Positions 26,236-29,163 of a stretch of 29,163 nt of DNA are shown in pieces (the stretch's first letter is position 1; every line of letters begins with the position of its first letter). The notes beneath the pieces were generated by a model. It was not told the origin of the DNA and searched no databases. It saw only the letters and a program-made list of their open reading frames with translations. The stretch is from a virus, in the IMG/VR virus record IMGVR_UViG_3300027759_000318, positions 1 to 29,163 of that record; one strand, written 5' to 3'. Made by a program: the position numbers and the translations under genes.

Positions 26236-26519
26236 TAGTAAATACTTCCTTCTTGATTTGGTTCATTACTGGCAGTGCAGTCTAGTCGGTGGTCTGTTGC
26301 TTTGGGACATCTTTTATTGCCACAAGTAGGACACAAAACCATTCTAAACAAATGTTGATATCCTGTCTGTTCCTTACAGCATCGGTGGCACCAGCATTCT
26401 ACACTTAGTTGTTGTTCGTTAGGGGTTTTAGTCAGAATTGATTTCCCAACTCCAGTCCCAGAAGTAATAACATTAAGAGTTCCAACACGCGTTCCACCTT
26501 TTGTTTTTTCAAAAGTCAT
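26235..26519 (-). CDS. P-loop fragment fused to phage zinc-finger module, 94 aa
   Basis: The N-terminal ~30 residues, GGTRVGTLNVITSGTGVGKS, look like the Walker A region of a RecA/DnaB-type helicase without the rest of that fold. The C-terminal part has CWCHRCCKEQTGYQHLF, LCPTCGNKRCPKATDHRLD and CTASNEPNQEGSIY, a zinc-finger module I recognise as a widespread small phage protein of unknown role. The Walker piece could be a recombined fragment. TAATG overlap with the next gene. Confidence 0.8.
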   Translation of the reverse strand: MTFEKTKGGTRVGTLNVITSGTGVGKSILTKTPNEQQLSVECWCHRCCKEQTGYQHLFRMVLCPTCGNKRCPKATDHRLDCTASNEPNQEGSIY

Positions 26520-26683
26520 CGTATTCCACTATCAAAAAGGTTTTTGAGTTCGTGATGGACAAGTATCAGTTCGTGGTCCACAGTCAGATGTCCACTATCT
26601 TTTTCAGTTTTTAGAAGTTGGTAGAGTTCTTTTGCTTGGTCTTCTGTGAGAGCAAGATGGTAAGTTTTACTGATTTTAATCAT
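26516..26683 (-). CDS. Small helical protein, 55 aa
   Basis: MIKISKTYHLALTEDQAKEL then YQLLKTEKDSGHLTVDHELI and HHELKNLFDSGIR. LTEDQA.ELY.LL is a frequent start of small phage proteins. ATGA-coupled on both sides. Function unknown. Confidence 0.77.
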   Translation of the reverse strand: MIKISKTYHLALTEDQAKELYQLLKTEKDSGHLTVDHELILVHHELKNLFDSGIR

Positions 26684-26838
26684 TTTAGTTCACCTTCAAG
26701 TTTATCAATTCGTTCTGTGAGAATAAAAACCTCATCTTTCATTCGGTTCTCAGTATCTATAAGTTTCTCAAAAAGTGCTTGAAGAGTAAGTTCTTTCGTA
26801 TAAACTTCTTCCCATTTTGGGCATTTGTATTCAGTCAT
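26680..26838 (-). CDS. Coiled-coil-like protein, 52 aa
   Basis: MTEYKCPKWEEVYTKELTLQ then ALFEKLIDTENRMKDEVFIL and ERIDKLEGELK. Mostly helical with a heptad tendency. ATGA-coupled at both ends. Function unknown. Confidence 0.75.
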   Translation of the reverse strand: MTEYKCPKWEEVYTKELTLQALFEKLIDTENRMKDEVFILTERIDKLEGELK

Positions 26839-27002
26839 TTTTCATCTCCAAATCTAAAAGGATAAAGTTTTTTCACATCACCAGAAGCATACTTGATTTC
26901 ATCTTCCAATTGACGAATATAAACGAAAATTGAGTATGAAACCTCAAAGTGCTCTAACTCTTTGGTCTCATTATTATAGCACGAAATGTAGGATTTACTC
27001 AT
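26835..27002 (-). CDS. Small protein, 55 aa
   Basis: MSKSYISCYNNETKELEHFE then VSYSIFVYIRQLEDEIKYAS and KKLYPFRFGDEK. The VYIRQLE.EIKYA.G part resembles small phage helices. It contains an internal TATAAT (26974-26979) that could be coincidental. Function unknown. Confidence 0.72.
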   Translation of the reverse strand: MSKSYISCYNNETKELEHFEVSYSIFVYIRQLEDEIKYASGDVKKLYPFRFGDEK

Positions 27003-27228
27003 CATCTAACACTTCATCAAGTTCTTGAATATTACTCTCAAATTTTATAAAGTTCAAGTTATACAACATCTCAAAAAGTTCAGTTTTCTCATCCATTAAT
27101 TCATTACGATGATTATCACTAAAAACTAATTTAAGTTTTTCTTCTGGATGATTTAACTCTTGTTTAATATATTCGTATCTTTTAGATATTATGGTCTCAC
27201 ACCTTTCAATCGTTTCTACGAGTTTCAT
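26995..27228 (-). CDS. Helical acidic protein, 77 aa
   Basis: MKLVETIERCETIISKRYEY then IKQELNHPEEKLKLVFSDNH and NIQELDEVLDDE. Likely a two-helix coiled coil. The stop overlaps the next gene start by eight bases. Function unknown. Confidence 0.78.
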   Translation of the reverse strand: MKLVETIERCETIISKRYEYIKQELNHPEEKLKLVFSDNHRNELMDEKTELFEMLYNLNFIKFESNIQELDEVLDDE

Positions 27229-27386
27229 TTCTGGTTCTCCTGAAGTTCAAGTTCTTCAATCATACTTTCACTCCAAGTAATACCATTAAAATCTTCAGGA
27301 CATTCCATCCAATTCCTTGCTTCTTCTTCGGTTTCAAAATCAAGAAACCCAATATTGGTTTCAACAATTTTTACTGTGTAAGTCAT
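27225..27386 (-). CDS. MTY-type small protein, 53 aa
   Basis: MTYTVKIVETNIGFLDFETE then EEARNWMECPEDFNGITWSE, ending ELELQENQK. Paralogue of the 23828-24088 N-terminus. ATGA-coupled downstream; TATAAT at 27410-27415 upstream. Function unknown. Confidence 0.77.
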   Translation of the reverse strand: MTYTVKIVETNIGFLDFETEEEARNWMECPEDFNGITWSESMIEELELQENQK

Positions 27387-27409
27387 CAGGTCTTTGTGTT
27401 TGTAAGGTT

Positions 27410-27466
27410 ATTATACGACAAAAGGCACCTGATTTCAAGTGCCCTTGTTCCAGTTTCTCAAGTGTC
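27410..27466 (-). promoter_or_regulatory. Cassette variant: terminator hairpin with U-tract and TATAAT
   Basis: ACTTGAGAAACTGGAACA, then GGCAC/GTGCC hairpin and TTTT (27420-27443), then TATAAT at 27410-27415, 24 bases before the next ATG. Confidence 0.82.
27420..27443 (-). terminator. Intrinsic terminator after the 27468-27692 gene
   Basis: GGCAC pairs with GTGCC around a 10-base loop and runs into TTTT on the minus strand. Confidence 0.75.
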
Positions 27467-27467
27467 C

Positions 27468-27692
27468 TCAAACATCAATAATCAAAACTTCCACATCAGT
27501 TGAAGGAAGTTCTTTATCGTATTGGAAAATTGGACCCAGACCATAAATTCCGTTTGTGTTTTTTACAGTTGCCACATAAACACTAATCTCTTGAGTTATA
27601 TCCAAACCATACTCAACATCTCTCCACTGACCTACAACTTCTAGGTCTTCGGGGAACTTCTTAAGTTGCTCAATCAGTTCCTTAACTTTCAT
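27468..27692 (-). CDS. KEL-type small protein, 74 aa
   Basis: MKVKELIEQLKKFPEDLEVV then GQWRDVEYGLDITQEISVYV, ending TDVEVLIIDV. Helix, then beta-rich domain ending in a hydrophobic strand. Best example of the KEL family in the window (see 22324 and 4724). ATGA-coupled to the gene before. Function unknown. Confidence 0.85.
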   Translation of the reverse strand: MKVKELIEQLKKFPEDLEVVGQWRDVEYGLDITQEISVYVATVKNTNGIYGLGPIFQYDKELPSTDVEVLIIDV

Positions 27693-27859
27693 TTCAGTTC
27701 CTCTTTCTGTTTTTGTTTTAGAATTCTAATAATATCGGTAATTGTATTCATTTCCCCATAAATTTGGTGCCATCTACCTACATCACTATAACTTACAGTT
27801 TTATAATAGGTCTTCCTAATCCATTCAGCAACTTCCTCAAATGAAGTATTTTCAGTCAT
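27689..27859 (-). CDS. Small protein, 56 aa
   Basis: MTENTSFEEVAEWIRKTYYK then SYSDVGRWHQIYGEMNTITD, ending KQKQKEELK. Helical. ATGA-coupled at both ends (27689-27692 and 27856-27859). Function unknown. Confidence 0.72.
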   Translation of the reverse strand: MTENTSFEEVAEWIRKTYYKTVSYSDVGRWHQIYGEMNTITDIIRILKQKQKEELK

Positions 27860-27933
27860 AATGCCTCCAAATAATCTGCGATTTCTTTAATACTTTCCAA
27901 TTTTGGTTCAGTCTTTCTGGAAAGGTCAGTCAT
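27856..27933 (-). CDS. Very short coupled peptide, 25 aa
   Basis: MTDLSRKTEPKLESIKEIAD then YLEAL. Its stop and start both overlap neighbours as ATGA. GGAGGCATT at its 3' end serves as Shine-Dalgarno for the next gene, so it may exist mainly to carry ribosomes along. Confidence 0.55.
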   Translation of the reverse strand: MTDLSRKTEPKLESIKEIADYLEAL

Positions 27934-28022
27934 TTCTTTCTATCCATAAAATATTCAAGCACACCCAGACCCATAGAAATAATATAGTATCCTATTAGAA
28001 ATATCATAATAACTTCAGTCAT
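27930..28022 (-). CDS. Single-span membrane peptide, 30 aa
   Basis: MTEVIMIFLIGYYIISMGLG then VLEYFMDRKK. One membrane helix with a positive C-terminus. ATGA overlap downstream and eight-base overlap upstream support it. Function unknown. Confidence 0.6.
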   Translation of the reverse strand: MTEVIMIFLIGYYIISMGLGVLEYFMDRKK

Positions 28023-28197
28023 TTGGTTTCTCCACAGATAGTTCTACTTCCATTTCACTCATAATCTTTTGAAGTTTATTGAGCATACCGTCTCTTGCTT
28101 CTTTTGTAGCAACACCACTCCAACTGCTACCAAATTGTAAAGAGTGGATTATAGTGTCTGTGAGAATATAAAGGTCTAATGCTGTAAGTTTAGTCAT
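28015..28197 (-). CDS. Small protein, 60 aa
   Basis: MTKLTALDLYILTDTIIHSL then QFGSSWSGVATKEARDGMLN and IMSEMEVELSVEKPND. Helical. Opens at a GACTTATGACTAA junction also used at 22135, 28397 and 28633. Function unknown. Confidence 0.78.
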   Translation of the reverse strand: MTKLTALDLYILTDTIIHSLQFGSSWSGVATKEARDGMLNKLQKIMSEMEVELSVEKPND

Positions 28198-28397
28198 AAG
28201 TCCTCATCAACATAATGATACTTTGGTTCATTATAATACTTCATAACTTTAACATAATATTTTGCCGTTTCAAGGTCATCATATGTTGGAGTATTAGTTA
28301 AACCCCATTCACCCATTAAATTTTTTCGTTGAATTACAAAATAAGGTGCTCTTTTTTCATAGTCATAAAATTCTTGAATTCTATATTGTTTAGTCAT
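28194..28397 (-). CDS. Small protein, 67 aa
   Basis: MTKQYRIQEFYDYEKRAPYF then VIQRKNLMGEWGLTNTPTYD and YYNEPKYHYVDEDL. The layout (FYDYE...YFVIQRK...W....TYDDLE.A) suggests a small beta domain with a helix, as seen in small phage proteins. Coupled on both sides. Function unknown. Confidence 0.8.
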   Translation of the reverse strand: MTKQYRIQEFYDYEKRAPYFVIQRKNLMGEWGLTNTPTYDDLETAKYYVKVMKYYNEPKYHYVDEDL

Positions 28398-28633
28398 AAG
28401 GTTTCAAGTTCATTAATAAGAGTCAAAAGTTCATCCTCATAAATCACACTATCTCCTCCATACATTCTAGCATAAAACTCGTCCATATTGGGGTCTGGTG
28501 GAAGAGGAGATGAGTATTGGTTGATGATTTCTTTGATTGTATGAATAAGAAGTTTGGGTTGAGACAAATCTTTTTCCTTATCCATATAGGCATAAAGAAC
28601 TTTTTTTGCTTGTTCGGTTTTGTAATTAGTCAT
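28394..28633 (-). CDS. Helical protein, 79 aa
   Basis: MTNYKTEQAKKVLYAYMDKE then KDLSQPKLLIHTIKEIINQY and EFYARMYGGDSVIYEDELLT. Function unknown. Starts seven bases after the EF-Ts-like gene stop. Confidence 0.78.
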   Translation of the reverse strand: MTNYKTEQAKKVLYAYMDKEKDLSQPKLLIHTIKEIINQYSSPLPPDPNMDEFYARMYGGDSVIYEDELLTLINELETL

Positions 28634-28639
28634 AAGTCT

Positions 28640-28801
28640 TTAAATAGTATGATACTGACTTGGGTGCTCATTAATATAAGCAATCGCTTTCTTAATATCC
28701 CCATTTGTTGAGTATAGTGCTTTCTTACAATCCATAACCCCAGCACCAGTTATCTCACGCAACTCTTTAATTAACTTCTGGTCTTTATGAGGTTCGGTCA
28801 T
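28640..28801 (-). CDS. EF-Ts N-terminal (UBA-like) domain mini-protein, 53 aa
   Basis: [20 protein letters not shown] followed by [20 protein letters not shown] and [13 protein letters not shown]. This matches the first ~45 residues of bacterial elongation factor Ts, including the signature LRE.TGAG.MDCKKAL and NGDI..AI. In EF-Ts this three-helix UBA domain touches the G domain of EF-Tu; the core and dimerisation domains that drive nucleotide exchange are missing here, with no sign of them nearby. It might bind host EF-Tu and alter translation; this is inference. It overlaps the upstream gene by 17 bases. Confidence 0.88.
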   Translation of the reverse strand: MTEPHKDQKLIKELREITGAGVMDCKKALYSTNGDIKKAIAYINEHPSQYHTI

Positions 28802-29093
28802 AATAAAATTCGTGCAACATTACATCATCATTAATAACTTGTCCAGGTTCCACCCAGTTCTCATCATTTGAAATATTATACTCCTTATCAGTTGGGTGTG
28901 GTTCCATCACCAGATTGATTGCTGCTGGAAATCCTCCAGACGTACCATCGAAAATATTGAGCATAGAAAACACTACACCATCACACATCTCTTGTGGGGT
29001 TCTATTTTCTACTTTTGACCAATATCTTGCAGTGCCTCTGCACAGGTCAAGGAACATTCCCCGCATTTCTTCTTTTGTATAAGGTCTAGTCAT
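28785..29093 (-). CDS. Conserved phage protein of unknown function, 102 aa
   Basis: [20 protein letters not shown], a Trp-containing helix ([20 protein letters not shown]), then [20 protein letters not shown] and [20 protein letters not shown], ending [13 protein letters not shown]...DG.S...P......PHP.DK.......EN followed by LHE is a layout shared by a hypothetical protein found in many phages of different hosts. Start at 29093 by ATGA overlap. Confidence 0.85.
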   Translation of the reverse strand: MTRPYTKEEMRGMFLDLCRGTARYWSKVENRTPQEMCDGVVFSMLNIFDGTSGGFPAAINLVMEPHPTDKEYNISNDENWVEPGQVINDDVMLHEFYYDRTS

Positions 29094-29163
29094 TTTTCTA
29101 CCCAATCAGGATTTTGTTGAAACACACCAGAACCATAATGATTTTTACATAGAATATTACCAC
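29090..29163 (-). CDS. C-terminal end of an unknown gene (start beyond window)
   Basis: Only 23 residues visible: ILCKNHYGSGVFQQNPDWVE then K-stop. The stop overlaps the next ATG (ATGA). Too short to assign. Confidence 0.6.
   Translation of the reverse strand, partial: GNILCKNHYGSGVFQQNPDWVEK

Noticed and set aside
26974-26979. TATAAT inside the 26835-27002 gene as a promoter
   Set aside because: No cassette elements around it and it lies just after the start codon; chance occurrence is likely in AT-rich DNA, so it is mentioned only within that gene.
4964-27470. Regularly recurring repeat thought of as a CRISPR array
   Set aside because: Copies are one to several kilobases apart, separated by genes rather than short spacers, and contain promoter boxes.

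Overview
The window looks like part of a tailed-phage genome, most likely a T4-type myovirus infecting a cyanobacterium (a cyanophage). Every gene I can support lies on the minus strand, so transcription runs from base 29163 towards base 1. Genes are tiny (many are 25-110 codons), packed edge to edge, and most neighbours overlap by ATGA or TAATG. There is one tRNA, a free-standing HNH nuclease, a self-splicing intron and host-derived metabolic genes. The host assignment is inference from gene style; no structural or photosynthesis gene lies in the window.

Layout in transcription order. 29163-27468: coupled genes of unknown function plus a 53-residue protein that matches the N-terminal UBA domain of elongation factor Ts. 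27400-19700: operons of short unknown proteins with clear local paralogues, an in-frame 57-base tandem duplication at a gene start (26122-26235) and a P-loop/zinc-finger chimera (26235-26519). 19250-17800: small membrane genes (one apparently frameshifted), an SPFH/band-7 membrane protein preceded by a TTAG microsatellite, and a conserved hypothetical. 17361-13143: an NAD-metabolism operon with NMN adenylyltransferase-Nudix, a macro-domain protein, a small Cys/His protein, and nicotinamide phosphoribosyltransferase (nadV) split by a 927-base group I intron that carries an HNH homing endonuclease. 13112-8600: more coupled small genes, one with a TacA/DUF1778-like C-terminus. 8452-6500: two small acidic proteins, a metallophosphoesterase and an HNH nuclease. 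6491-4964: small genes, then a GC-rich two-gene island that includes a SET-domain methyltransferase. 4918-3551: small genes. 3513-1891: a putative restriction nuclease with a DNA adenine methyltransferase, bracketed by near-identical 25-base direct repeats. 1762-1: small genes, tRNA-Thr(UGU) and the start of a superfamily II helicase.

The operons are separated by a dispersed cassette present about 14 times. In transcription order it has a GACACYTGA segment that often supplies the stop codon of the gene before, then ACGAACTGGCACA, a GC-rich stem-loop (some copies with a U-tract, so an intrinsic terminator), and TATAAT or a close variant driving the next operon. This matches in principle the promoter/stem-loop (PeSL) mobile cassettes described in T4-type phages. 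Unexpectedly, many copies keep an open frame reading (T)(L/P)DELAQ...DAL-stop, and in two or three places a gene actually runs through it.

The most coherent functional system is the NAD operon: nicotinamide + PRPP to NMN (NadV), NMN + ATP to NAD (NadM domain), and turnover of ADP-ribose-type products (Nudix and macro domains). This is what a phage would need to rebuild NAD destroyed by NADase-type abortive defences. Both NAD genes carry the same small hairpin with the Shine-Dalgarno sequence in its loop.
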